From Minisyncoccota bacterium (GTDB lineage Bacteria; Patescibacteriota; Minisyncoccia; Phycocordibacterales; UBA9973): a stretch of DNA of 48,897 bases. The stretch is from assembly GCA_018062425.1 (NCBI GenBank), contig JAGOSH010000006.1:1-48897 (forward strand). Reading direction: 5' to 3'. Positions 23,492-31,572 of this stretch are shown here, piece after piece (the stretch's first letter is position 1; every line of letters starts with the position of its first letter). The position numbers and the translations under genes were made by a program. Under the pieces are notes generated by a model. The model did not search any database. It saw nothing but the letters and a program-made list of their open reading frames with translations, and was not told the DNA's origin.

Positions 23492-24850
23492 ATGGCGTAC
23501 AAAAAACCCATAGTTTTTATTTTGTTACTTTGCGTTTTATTCTATAGCAAAGTTTCTGTATCAGATGCAGCTGTTGATTGTCTGACACTTTCCACTACCT
23601 CGCCCCAAGCAGACAAGGATTTTTGCAGGAATGAACTCGTTAACATAGAAAGACAACTCGAAGAATTACTAAACAAGCAAAAAGCGCAACAAAAAGACAC
23701 CAGCACCTTGAAGGGTGCAGTGGATAGTCTAAACGCAGAGATTAAAACTTTACAAACCAAGGTGAAAGCCAGGTCTTTAGCTATTGCTAGCCTCAAGGTT
23801 TCTATCAATGAAAAATCTTCCAAGATAGCTACCCTAGAAGAAAAAATAGATAAACAACATGAATCTATAGCTCAACTGCTTCGAAATACCAACGATTTCG
23901 ACAATGAGAATCTGTTGCATTTACTAATGTCTGATAACAGCCTGTCTGATTTCTATGCCGACCTAGAATCATATTCATCCATCAAAGAATCAGTAAAGCG
24001 ATCGGTTGACCAAATCAGAGGTGTAAAAACTGAAACCGAAGAAGAAAGGAAACAGCTCGAAGAAAAAAGGAATGCTGAGACCGACGCCAAAGCTAGCCTC
24101 GAAAGTGCTCAGAAAAAAGTCGCTCAAGCTGAAGTAGAGAAAAAGAAACTTTTGTCTATTTCAAAAAACAAAGAATCCGAGTACAAAAAGCTTGCTGCCG
24201 AAAAGAAAGTCCAAGCTGACAAAATTCGTAGTGCACTGTTTAACTTGGCCGGTATTTCAACCAAGATTGAATTCGGTACGGCTCTTGAGTATGCTAACCA
24301 AGTTAGTAAAATAACAGGTGTAGATCCAGCATTCCTTTTGGCTATACTTACCCAAGAAAGTAATTTGGGATCAAATGTGGGTCAGTGTTATCTGACGAAT
24401 ACCGATACCGGAGCTGGGGTGGGCAAAAACACAGGTACTCCATTTTCGAATGTTATGAAACCGAGTCGTGATGTGGGACCATTCCTAGATATCACTAACA
24501 AACTTGGGTTCAACGCTTTCAAAACAGCGGTGTCTTGTCCTATCGCGGGGGTTGCCGGCTGGGGTGGGGCTATGGGGCCTGCACAGTTTATACCTTCAAC
24601 TTGGAAAATATTTGAAAAGAGATTAGAGAGTGCTTTGGGTCATTTTGCGAACCCTTGGTCGCCGGCAGATGCCTTTATGGCCTCTGGAATGTACCTCACA
24701 GACCTAGGGGCGGTTGGGGATAGCGCCAGTGCTCAAAATAGGGCTGCCTGCAAATACTATGGCTCTGGGGGGTCGTCTTGTTCCTACAGTAAAAGTGTCC
24801 AAAAGCTGAAAACCAAGATCCAAGACAACATAGATTTGCTTCAAAGTTAG
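23492..24850 (+). CDS. Secreted coiled-coil protein with lytic transglycosylase domain
   Basis: A 452-residue exported protein. A signal peptide covers about residues 1-26 (KKPIVFILLLCVLFYSK). Residues 45-250 are a long coiled coil of the PcsB/EnvC kind, which in those proteins regulates peptidoglycan hydrolases through FtsEX. The C-terminal domain (about 265-410) is a lytic transglycosylase: catalytic Glu in ILTQESNLG and the MltB/SLT_2-like motif GGAMGPAQFIPSTW. It would cleave glycan strands during growth or pilus passage. The coiled coil and transglycosylase in one chain is an uncommon combination. bL31 follows after 23 nt. Confidence 0.8.
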   Translation: MAYKKPIVFILLLCVLFYSKVSVSDAAVDCLTLSTTSPQADKDFCRNELVNIERQLEELLNKQKAQQKDTSTLKGAVDSLNAEIKTLQTKVKARSLAIASLKVSINEKSSKIATLEEKIDKQHESIAQLLRNTNDFDNENLLHLLMSDNSLSDFYADLESYSSIKESVKRSVDQIRGVKTETEEERKQLEEKRNAETDAKASLESAQKKVAQAEVEKKKLLSISKNKESEYKKLAAEKKVQADKIRSALFNLAGISTKIEFGTALEYANQVSKITGVDPAFLLAILTQESNLGSNVGQCYLTNTDTGAGVGKNTGTPFSNVMKPSRDVGPFLDITNKLGFNAFKTAVSCPIAGVAGWGGAMGPAQFIPSTWKIFEKRLESALGHFANPWSPADAFMASGMYLTDLGAVGDSASAQNRAACKYYGSGGSSCSYSKSVQKLKTKIQDNIDLLQS

Positions 24851-24873
24851 AAATGTGTTAATCTAGAAAAATT

Positions 24874-25092
24874 ATGAAAAAAGGTATCCACCCAAAATAC
24901 AGTAACAAAGCACAAGCCATCTGCGCTTGCGGAGCAGTTTTTTCTATTGGTTCTACTCTAGATGAGATCCGAGTTGAAATCTGCAGTCAGTGTCATCCTT
25001 TCTACACCGGTAACGAAAAAATTCTAGACATAGCTGGACGTGTAGACAAGTTCAAGAAGCGTATGGCTGCTGCCAGTGCTGCAAAAAAATAA
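24874..25092 (+). CDS. rpmE: 50S ribosomal protein bL31, zinc-binding form
   Basis: A 72-residue bL31 starting MKKGIHPKY, with the zinc site CAC (about residues 18-20) and CSQC (about 38-41), so it is the C+ form. bL31 bridges the subunits. It ends in an alanine/lysine-rich tail. The gene is followed directly by the structured element at 25100-25188 and RF1. Confidence 0.93.
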   Translation: MKKGIHPKYSNKAQAICACGAVFSIGSTLDEIRVEICSQCHPFYTGNEKILDIAGRVDKFKKRMAAASAAKK

Positions 25093-25099
25093 CCAACTA

Positions 25100-25188
25100 G
25101 AGCCTGGATAATTTTTGCGTCATCGCCCTCGGAGCCATAAGGATAGGGGACGGCCGACGCTTAAAATTGTCCAGGCTCGTTTGTTTTA
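25100..25188 (+). promoter_or_regulatory. Large structured element between rpmE and prfA
   Basis: GAGCCTGGA (25100-25108) pairs with TCCAGGCTC (25170-25178). Further in, the arms continue imperfectly to GCGTC and GACGC. A central CCCT/AGGG pairing is possible. The stem is followed by a T-rich run (GTTTGTTTT) ending 2 nt before the RF1 start codon. It may terminate rpmE mRNA or attenuate prfA. No riboswitch family was recognised. Confidence 0.5.
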
Positions 25189-26154
25189 ATGAACCTAGAA
25201 GAATTAAAAAAAAATCATCAAACAAGTTATCTAGCAGAAATGCTGGAGCGTTTGAATCGGCAAGAAGCTGAAGTACGAACAATGTTGGAGAGCGATGACA
25301 GCCTGCATGACCTAGCCGGAGAAGAATTGAAGGCTATTCAAACAGAAAGAGAAAACATTGAAAAGCAAGTTGAGGACATCCTAGCAAAAGAAAAAGAAGA
25401 AGATGAATTCCCAAATGAAATCGTGCTCGAAGTCAGAGCTGGTGCTGGAGGCGACGAAGCCGCACTCTTTGCTTGGGAGCTCGCTCATATGTACGAACGG
25501 TATGCAGAAATAACCGGCTGGCAATGGAAGGTAAACTATGAATCAAAGAACGACATCGGTGGTTACAAAGAAGCTTCTTTCGAAGTAAAAGGTAATGATG
25601 TGTATAAATCTCTGATGAATGAAACCGGAGTGCATCGAGTACAGCGAGTACCAGCTACCGAGAAAAATGGCAGAGTGCATACTTCTACGGCATCTGTGGC
25701 GGTGCTTCCGATCAAGAAGAAAGTAAATTTTGAAGTTAACCCCGCAGAGTTCGAAATGGAATATTCGCGTTCAGGCGGCAAGGGCGGCCAGAACGTGAAC
25801 AAAGTTGAAACCGCAGTTCGCATAATCCATGTACCGACAGGACTCGACGTTAGATCAACCAACGAACGTTCGCAGTTGGCTAACCGAGAAAAGGCGATGG
25901 CTATACTTCTAGCCAAATTACAACAAAAGAAAGAAGAAGAAGAAGCCAGGAAGTATTCCGGTGAACGAAAGAATCAAATAGGTAGTGGGGACCGGAGCGA
26001 GAAAATCCGCACATATAACTTTCCACAGGACAGAATTACCGACCACCGGATCAAGAAATCTTGGCACAATCTGCCGAAAATCATGGAGGGAGAAATCCAG
26101 CCAATAATCTCTGACTTGCTCTCTGGTGTAGTGGGGGAAGAAGACGAAGACTAA
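25189..26154 (+). CDS. prfA: Peptide chain release factor 1
   Basis: A 321-residue class I release factor. The catalytic GGQ is in SGGKGGQNVNKVETA (about residue 200), and the codon-recognition PxT motif reads PAT (VPATEKNGRVHTS), so it is RF1, reading UAA and UAG. RF1 is usually about 360 residues; the N-terminal domain here is shorter. UGA is nevertheless a stop in this window, so an RF2 is expected elsewhere. The ATG directly follows the T-rich tail of the structured element with no ribosome-binding site. An ABC transporter gene follows after 20 nt. Confidence 0.93.
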   Translation: MNLEELKKNHQTSYLAEMLERLNRQEAEVRTMLESDDSLHDLAGEELKAIQTERENIEKQVEDILAKEKEEDEFPNEIVLEVRAGAGGDEAALFAWELAHMYERYAEITGWQWKVNYESKNDIGGYKEASFEVKGNDVYKSLMNETGVHRVQRVPATEKNGRVHTSTASVAVLPIKKKVNFEVNPAEFEMEYSRSGGKGGQNVNKVETAVRIIHVPTGLDVRSTNERSQLANREKAMAILLAKLQQKKEEEEARKYSGERKNQIGSGDRSEKIRTYNFPQDRITDHRIKKSWHNLPKIMEGEIQPIISDLLSGVVGEEDED

Positions 26155-26174
26155 TAGTTTAATTTTTTTAAAAA

Positions 26175-27944
26175 ATGAAAAACAAAAGAATATTTTATTA
26201 TTTCTGGGAATCAGCCAAAAAGCATCGATTTTGGTTTTTTTTCATGTTTCTGTGTTATGGTATCGCCAGCATATCTTCGAACACGCTCAGCCCACTTCTT
26301 TTTAAGAAGATTATTGATTTGATTGAAGCAAAGAATTACCTAGACGTTTCTCGCGACGAGATCATGTATATTGTTTTGCTTATCGGCTTGAACACTCTTG
26401 CTTTTAATATATTTTACCGCATTGGTGACCTATCCCTAAATAAATTTGAGGCCCGTAGCATGCGTGACCTCAGCCGAGATACTTTTAACCGCTTGTTGAA
26501 ACATTCTTATTCTTTTTATGCCAACAGTTTTGCTGGATCACTTGTTGCTAAGGCCAAAAGGTTTACCACCTCCTTTGAAGGAATTGTGGACAAGATTTCT
26601 CTGGAGGTTTACTTTATTATACTCAAGTTAACTGGAATCTTTGTGGTTTTGTTTATCCAGGCTCCAAAGGTGGCTTATGTTTTTTTGGCTTGGTTTATCT
26701 TGTATGTAGGTATTACATTTATTTTTGTTAAAAAGAAAAGAAAATATGACCTAAAGATAGCCGAAGCGGACTCGGAGGTCACGGCTTCTTTGGCTGACGT
26801 CATCACTAACATAATAAATCTTAAAATATTTGCTTCTTCAAAATCAGAATCGGTTCGACACCAGGAAGTTTTGCAAAAGGAATATATAGCAATCATCAGA
26901 AGTTGGATGTTTACCAACTGGCAATGGCTCTTTCAGGGTTTGATGATTGGAGTACTTCAGATAAGCACAATATTCATCATGGTAGATATGTGGCTTCGGG
27001 GTGAGGCATCGACAGGCTTAGTGGTGCTGGTGCAAACATACATGATCATTATCTTTGACCCATTGTGGGCAATCAGTAGAACATTGATCAAGTTTATAAA
27101 AGACCTGTCCAATGCAGAAGGGATGATCGATATTTTGGATAAACCGATCGATATCCTCGATCCAGAAAATCCAGAAGTATCGAGAATTAAAAACGGGGAC
27201 ATAAAGTTTGAAAATATTTGCTTTGCTTACGGTCAAAATAACAAAGTGTTTGAAAACTTCAATCTGCACATTAAACCAGGTGAAAAGATTGGTTTGGTGG
27301 GACGCTCTGGTGCTGGTAAGACAACGATAACCAAGATACTTCTGCGGTTCATTGATGTACAGTCCGGGACTGTTTTGATAGACGGACAAAACATAAAAAA
27401 CTTGTTGCAGGACGACCTGCGTTCAAACATTTCTTATGTACCTCAAGACCCGATATTATTCCACCGCACCATCGAAGAAAATATCAGTTATTCTAAAGAA
27501 AATTCAACCAAAGAAGAAATTGTCGAAGCAGCCAAGAAAGCCCATGCTCATGAATTCATATCAAACTTCCACAAGGGATACGATACTCTGGTAGGTGAGC
27601 GTGGTATCAAACTCTCGGGTGGAGAAAGACAGCGGGTAGCCATAGCTCGAGCTATGCTCAAAGATGCACCGATCATAGTACTCGACGAAGCAACCAGCTC
27701 ACTCGACAGTGAAAGTGAATTCTACATCCAAGACGCTTTCAATAAACTTATGGAGAACAAGACCACCATAGTCATAGCGCACCGGCTTTCTACAATCAAA
27801 AAGATGGATAGAATAATAGTATTAGATCAGGGTGGTATCGTTGAGGAGGGTACCCACGAAGAACTCATATCCAAGGACGGACAATATGCAAAACTCTGGA
27901 ATCACCAGACTGGGGGATTCTTGGAGGGGGTAGATGAAGACTAG
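26175..27944 (+). CDS. ABC exporter, fused membrane and ATPase domains (A)
   Basis: A 589-residue half-transporter. Residues 1-310 hold six membrane helices of the ABC exporter type. The ATPase domain has Walker A GRSGAGKTT (about 375-383), signature LSGGERQR, Walker B IIVLDEATSSLD with its catalytic Glu, and the switch His in VIAHRLST. A second half-transporter follows after 32 nt, so the two may form a heterodimer. Substrates of this family range from lipids to peptides; none is indicated here. It lies 20 nt behind prfA. Confidence 0.9.
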   Translation: MKNKRIFYYFWESAKKHRFWFFFMFLCYGIASISSNTLSPLLFKKIIDLIEAKNYLDVSRDEIMYIVLLIGLNTLAFNIFYRIGDLSLNKFEARSMRDLSRDTFNRLLKHSYSFYANSFAGSLVAKAKRFTTSFEGIVDKISLEVYFIILKLTGIFVVLFIQAPKVAYVFLAWFILYVGITFIFVKKKRKYDLKIAEADSEVTASLADVITNIINLKIFASSKSESVRHQEVLQKEYIAIIRSWMFTNWQWLFQGLMIGVLQISTIFIMVDMWLRGEASTGLVVLVQTYMIIIFDPLWAISRTLIKFIKDLSNAEGMIDILDKPIDILDPENPEVSRIKNGDIKFENICFAYGQNNKVFENFNLHIKPGEKIGLVGRSGAGKTTITKILLRFIDVQSGTVLIDGQNIKNLLQDDLRSNISYVPQDPILFHRTIEENISYSKENSTKEEIVEAAKKAHAHEFISNFHKGYDTLVGERGIKLSGGERQRVAIARAMLKDAPIIVLDEATSSLDSESEFYIQDAFNKLMENKTTIVIAHRLSTIKKMDRIIVLDQGGIVEEGTHEELISKDGQYAKLWNHQTGGFLEGVDED

Positions 27945-27964
27945 TTTGTAAATTAATATTAAAA

Positions 27965-27976
27965 TAAAATCCATTT
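27965..27976 (+). promoter_or_regulatory. Leaderless -10 of the second exporter gene
   Basis: TAAAAT (27965-27970) lies exactly 6 nt before the ATG at 27977. It suggests that the second exporter can be expressed on its own. Confidence 0.45.
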
Positions 27977-29755
27977 ATGAAAGGAATTTTAAATAGTCCG
28001 GTCGTATATCTTTGGCGAAAGATGTATGAGTATGCTGGCAATAGAAAGAAAAATATTAATCTAGCCACGTTTATGTTTGTGATGGCTACCATAGTTGTTG
28101 CTATACAACCTGTGGTTTTTGCATTATTTTTAAACTTCGTTCAAAAAAATGATCTAACGAAGCAAAATCTCCCGCATTTATTTTTAATACTACTTCTATT
28201 AGTTGCGACTGAGTTGGTTTTTTGGGTGTTTTGGGGACCAGCGAGGGTAATAGAACAAAAGAGTGCTTTCGCGGTTCGCAAGAATTACAAAGAATATCTA
28301 CTTAAGGGAGTTATGGCTCTGTCCTTGCCTTGGCACGCTGACCACCATTCCGGGGACACAATAGACAAAATAGAAAAAGGGAGCCTCTCGATTTTTTATT
28401 TTTCGATGGAAAGTCATAACTTTATATCTGCGTTCCTCAAGCTTTTAATATCTTTTAGCGTGCTGGCGTACTTTAGTTTGTACCCCTCATTGATTGTTAT
28501 TGTGATATCTATTTTTACTTTCTATATCATGTTTACCTATGATAAAAAGCTAGTTCCAGGATACAGGGTTGTGAACCGTTTAGAAAATAAAACAGCGGCG
28601 AAAGTCTATGATGTTATCAGTAATATCACTACTGTGATAATACTTCGCATTGAGAATCTGGTCTTTAAATCTATTAGTAAATCAATAGACAAACCACTGG
28701 GACAATTTAATGAAAATGTTTTGAATAATGAAAAGAAGTGGTTCTGGGCTTCGATTTTTGGACAAATCTCTGTAGCGCTTATGGTCGGTCTGTATTTGTT
28801 CTTGGGGGTCAAAGCGGGAACAGAGATTTTAATAGGATCAATTTATATTCTGTATAGTTATGCTTCTCGTGTCAAAGATACATTTTTTAGCTTTGCCCTG
28901 CTCTACAGTAACAGTGAAAAGTGGAAAGCGAGTATTCATAATGCTGAAGAAATATCGAAGGATTTTATACAAGCTGAGTTATCAGAAAACAAGCATCTGC
29001 CACGTAACTGGTCCTCGCTTTCGGTGAGAAATTTATCTTTTTCTTATCACGAGAGCGACGACGCGGACCTGCATCTCGATGAAGTTAATATAAGCTTCAA
29101 AAAAGGAGAGAAGATAGCTGTTATTGGAGAAAGTGGTGGTGGCAAGACTACTTTCTTGAAGCTTTTCCGCGGTCTTTATTTACCCAAGACAATTGTATTG
29201 GAAATAGATGACAAAGTACAAAATAACGACTTTAACTCAATCAGCGATTCAATCTCTTTGATACCTCAAGATCCAGAAATCTTTGCTACGACGATTCGAG
29301 AAAATATAACTCTGGGGGTGGAATATTCTGACGAAGAAATTTCAAAGTATACTGATCTTTCTGCTTTTACTGACGTGGCCACTAGACTACCCAAAGGGCT
29401 AGAATCAAATATAGTTGAAAAAGGTGTAAATCTAAGCGGGGGAGAAAAACAGAGGTTGGCTTTGGCTCGAGGTCTTCTCGCTTCGAAAGACAAAGATATT
29501 GTATTGTTGGATGAGCCTACCAGTAGTGTAGATTTTCATAATGAGTTGAAGATTTATGAAAATATATTTAAAGCTATGCCAGAGAAAACTATAATTTCAT
29601 CTATCCATCGACTTCACTTACTTTCACTATTTGATAATATTTACTTCTTCAAAGATGGAAAAGTCGTTGCCAATGGCAACTTAGATCAGCTTAAAAGTGA
29701 ATCTCCAGATTTTCAAAAGCTCTGGGAAAAGTATCTAAAGACCCAAAACCAGTAA
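27977..29755 (+). CDS. ABC exporter, fused membrane and ATPase domains (B)
   Basis: A 592-residue half-transporter with six membrane helices (residues 1-320) and an ATPase domain: Walker A GESGGGKTT (about 383-391), signature LSGGEKQR, Walker B IVLLDEPTSSVD with catalytic Glu, and switch His in SSIHRL. Unlike many heterodimeric exporters, neither this protein nor its neighbour shows a degenerate catalytic Glu or signature, so both sites may hydrolyse ATP. It is more diverged in the membrane part than the first. It may pair with the upstream protein or act as a homodimer. Confidence 0.88.
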   Translation: MKGILNSPVVYLWRKMYEYAGNRKKNINLATFMFVMATIVVAIQPVVFALFLNFVQKNDLTKQNLPHLFLILLLLVATELVFWVFWGPARVIEQKSAFAVRKNYKEYLLKGVMALSLPWHADHHSGDTIDKIEKGSLSIFYFSMESHNFISAFLKLLISFSVLAYFSLYPSLIVIVISIFTFYIMFTYDKKLVPGYRVVNRLENKTAAKVYDVISNITTVIILRIENLVFKSISKSIDKPLGQFNENVLNNEKKWFWASIFGQISVALMVGLYLFLGVKAGTEILIGSIYILYSYASRVKDTFFSFALLYSNSEKWKASIHNAEEISKDFIQAELSENKHLPRNWSSLSVRNLSFSYHESDDADLHLDEVNISFKKGEKIAVIGESGGGKTTFLKLFRGLYLPKTIVLEIDDKVQNNDFNSISDSISLIPQDPEIFATTIRENITLGVEYSDEEISKYTDLSAFTDVATRLPKGLESNIVEKGVNLSGGEKQRLALARGLLASKDKDIVLLDEPTSSVDFHNELKIYENIFKAMPEKTIISSIHRLHLLSLFDNIYFFKDGKVVANGNLDQLKSESPDFQKLWEKYLKTQNQ

Positions 29756-29768
29756 GCTGTATCTAGCA

Positions 29769-29911
29769 TTGCCTTTACTTTGATTATGTGTCATACTTAA
29801 GCCTAGTAGGTTTCGGAGAGCTTTTTGCGTTTCGTTTTCTACGTCCCGTCGAACGGGACATTATAAAGTATGTTTTGCCCGGTTTTTTGTAAAAACGGGA
29901 GAAAGTTTTTA
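29769..29911 (+). promoter_or_regulatory. Promoter and structured 5' leader of the RRM gene
   Basis: TTGCCT (29769-29774), 17-bp spacer and CATACT (29792-29797) predict a leader of about 108 nt, unlike the leaderless genes around. The leader has a perfect hairpin GTCCCGT-CGA-ACGGGAC and a second one (CCCG-G-TTTTT / AAAAA-CGGG) whose 3' arm runs into GGGAGAAAG, the likely ribosome-binding site. This arrangement could hide the site and let temperature or the RRM protein control translation. Confidence 0.5.
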
Positions 29912-30217
29912 ATGGCTACAAAGCTATACGTAGGGGGACTCCCTTACTCAACTACCGAAGATGCACTACGTGCACACTTCGCACAAGCAGGATCAGTTAC
30001 ATCTGCTGTGATTATCATGGACAAAATGTCCGGTCGCTCTAAGGGTTTTGGTTTCGTTGAAATGGCATCAGAAGAGGAAGCAGAAAAAGCTATCTCTATG
30101 TTCCACGACCAAGACTTTGATGGCAGAAAGCTCACCGTAAACATCGCTCGTCCAATGGAAGCTCGACCACCAAGACAAGGAGGTGGAAGTTTCGGAGGAG
30201 GACGCCGAGAATACTAA
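29912..30217 (+). CDS. Single-RRM RNA-binding protein
   Basis: A 101-residue protein with one RNA recognition motif: RNP2 KLYVGGL (residues 4-10) and RNP1 KGFGFVEM (44-51), followed by a short glycine/arginine tail (GGGSFGGGRRE). This is the form of bacterial glycine-rich RNA-binding proteins, often cold-induced and acting as RNA chaperones. A frame-compatible ATG at 29870 lies within the structured leader and is rejected; ATG 29912 follows a good ribosome-binding sequence. A strong terminator closes the gene. Confidence 0.92.
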   Translation: MATKLYVGGLPYSTTEDALRAHFAQAGSVTSAVIIMDKMSGRSKGFGFVEMASEEEAEKAISMFHDQDFDGRKLTVNIARPMEARPPRQGGGSFGGGRREY

Positions 30218-30237
30218 TCTCTGTAATCTAGTCAAAA

Positions 30238-30264
30238 AGCCACCCTTTACTGGGTGGTTTTTTG
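30238..30264 (+). terminator. Intrinsic terminator of the RRM gene
   Basis: CCACCC (30240-30245) pairs with GGGTGG (30252-30257), followed by a T-run. Confidence 0.85.
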
Positions 30265-30283
30265 TTTTAATAATAAATTATGA

Positions 30284-30295
30284 TAGATTTGATTC
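30284..30295 (+). promoter_or_regulatory. Possible leaderless -10 of the methyltransferase gene
   Basis: TAGATT (30284-30289) lies 6 nt before the ATG at 30296. TTTGTT stands 17 bp further upstream, in the terminator tail. Confidence 0.35.
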
Positions 30296-30874
30296 ATGAA
30301 ATTATTTTTTCGAAAAATTAGGCATAAAGCCATAATAAATAAATTACGAATACCGGCAAATGCTTCGGTATTAGATACTTCATGCGAAGACGGAAGTTTC
30401 TTGTCGGTGCTACTTTCTAAAAACCAGGGAAAGAATTTAAAATTATACGGCATAGATATCAACGAGCGGGAAATAGAAAAAGCAAAGGCTTTAATTCCAG
30501 AAGCGAGCTTTACTGCAACCGACAACAAATCCATACCGTTTCCGGATCGACATTTTGATGTGGTTATAAGCTCTATGACGCTACACCACATGTCTAACCC
30601 AAGTGAATCCATTAATGAAATGAAAAGAGTTCTGCGAGAAAACGGTTCTATCTACTTGGTAGACATCATAGCCAAGAACAGACTGTTCTATTTCTTTTTG
30701 AAGCGGTTAAAGTGCCCTGCGCCGTATCATTTTGAAAAGTTTTACTTCTTGCCGGACTTAGAGAAGTTGCTGTCAGGAAGTGGGCTCAAGGTTATGAAAA
30801 CAAATAGATCCTACATCATTCCAGTTGTTAACATTGTTATGCAAGTTTTGGTGCTCGAGGTCAAGACTGCTTAA
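30296..30874 (+). CDS. Class I SAM-dependent methyltransferase
   Basis: A 192-residue Methyltransf_11-like enzyme. Motif I is degenerate (VLDTSCEDGSFL where vLDvGcGtG is usual), motif II has YGIDINEREIEKA, and motif post-I/IV reads FDVVISSMTLHHM (about residues 83-95), followed by EMKRVLRENGSIYLVD. It is of the ubiE/arylamine type; the substrate is unknown. It stands alone between the RRM gene and tRNA-Ile. Confidence 0.8.
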   Translation: MKLFFRKIRHKAIINKLRIPANASVLDTSCEDGSFLSVLLSKNQGKNLKLYGIDINEREIEKAKALIPEASFTATDNKSIPFPDRHFDVVISSMTLHHMSNPSESINEMKRVLRENGSIYLVDIIAKNRLFYFFLKRLKCPAPYHFEKFYFLPDLEKLLSGSGLKVMKTNRSYIIPVVNIVMQVLVLEVKTA

Positions 30875-30894
30875 CTTGCATTTGTTGGATTTGT

Positions 30895-30923
30895 TTGCGA
30901 ATTAAAGCTTTATTTGTTATATT
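30895..30923 (+). promoter_or_regulatory. Promoter of tRNA-Ile
   Basis: TTGCGA (30895-30900), 17-bp spacer, TATATT (30918-30923). The tRNA begins 35 nt later. Confidence 0.55.
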
Positions 30924-30957
30924 CTCTAAACGGAGATTTGCTCCAGTTTTGTATTTT

Positions 30958-31029
30958 GAGCGTGTAGTTCAGTGGTAGAACGCTGTCCTGATAAGACAGA
31001 GGTCGATGGTCCGATTCCATCCACGCTCA
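30958..31029 (+). tRNA. tRNA-Ile (anticodon GAT)
   Basis: The cloverleaf is complete. Acceptor stem GAGCGTG (30958-30964) with CACGCTC (31022-31028), D stem GTTC/GAAC, anticodon stem CTGTC/GACAG with loop CTGATAA (anticodon at 30990-30992), variable loop AGGTC, and T stem GATGG/CCATC. The discriminator is A31029 and CCA is not encoded (CCG follows). The T loop reads TCCGATT, so position 55 is C rather than the usual U. Confidence 0.95.
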
Positions 31030-31057
31030 CCGATATTTGTAGCCACAAAGTTTATGC

Positions 31058-31069
31058 TACAATTCTTAT
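31058..31069 (+). promoter_or_regulatory. Leaderless -10 of the DUF212 gene
   Basis: TACAAT (31058-31063) lies 6 nt before the ATG at 31070. TTGTAG (31037-31042) with a 15-bp spacer is a possible -35. Confidence 0.5.
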
Positions 31070-31507
31070 ATGAATTATTTTTACTTACTTTTTCCAGTTG
31101 CGGTTTGGATCATTAGTCAGACTATAAAGTTCTGGGTTCGAGTTTACAAGAAAAATGTGCCGAACAATATTAAAGGTGCGTTCTGGGTATACGTCTGGGC
31201 TGGGGGAACTCCGAGCACTCACACTGCTATTTTAACTTCTAGTTTAGTGCTCGTGCTTTACCACTATGGGCTTTCTCCTGTTTTTACTTTCGCTCTGGCG
31301 GTTACGATGCTGGTACTCTACGACATGGTTGTGGACCGGAAAAGGGAAGAAATGCTAGAACAGTATTACATGAAAGACGCTTCGCTTTTAAGCGAGGTTA
31401 AAGACGGCTATATTCTGGATTTGGCAGGGCATACCCTCAAAGAAGTCCTCTGGGGTGCTGCCTTGGGAATAAGTATTGGAATAATCACTATATATTTTAT
31501 ATTGTAG
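31070..31507 (+). CDS. Divergent PAP2 family (DUF212) membrane protein
   Basis: A 145-residue membrane protein of the divergent PAP2/DUF212 family. It has the motif GGTPSTHTA (about residues 45-53, equivalent to GGMPSSHSA), a YDMVVDRKREE stretch and GHTLKEVLWGAALG at the C-terminus. In PAP2 phosphatases the His residues in these motifs are catalytic, so a lipid-phosphatase role is possible, but family activity is not established. It has about four membrane helices. It stands between tRNA-Ile and the ATP synthase operon. Confidence 0.85.
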   Translation: MNYFYLLFPVAVWIISQTIKFWVRVYKKNVPNNIKGAFWVYVWAGGTPSTHTAILTSSLVLVLYHYGLSPVFTFALAVTMLVLYDMVVDRKREEMLEQYYMKDASLLSEVKDGYILDLAGHTLKEVLWGAALGISIGIITIYFIL

Positions 31508-31512
31508 TAGAT

Positions 31513-31572
31513 TTGCATACCCAATAACTTTGCTCTATACTAGGTTATAAGCCTTATCCGGCTTTTGTTTTT
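31513..31572 (+). promoter_or_regulatory. ATP synthase operon promoter with leader hairpin
   Basis: TTGCAT (31513-31518), 17-bp spacer, TATACT (31536-31541). Directly after the start site a hairpin AAGCC/GGCTT (31549-31564) is followed by TTGTTTTT, ending at the GTG start codon. This is a terminator-like structure inside the leader and may attenuate the operon. Confidence 0.55.

Noticed and set aside
170-31048. A 14-bp exact match ATTTGTAGCCACAA at 170-183 and 31035-31048
   Set aside because: Several exact 14-mers shared by chance are expected in a 49-kb AT-rich window, and only one arm of the first hairpin is repeated.
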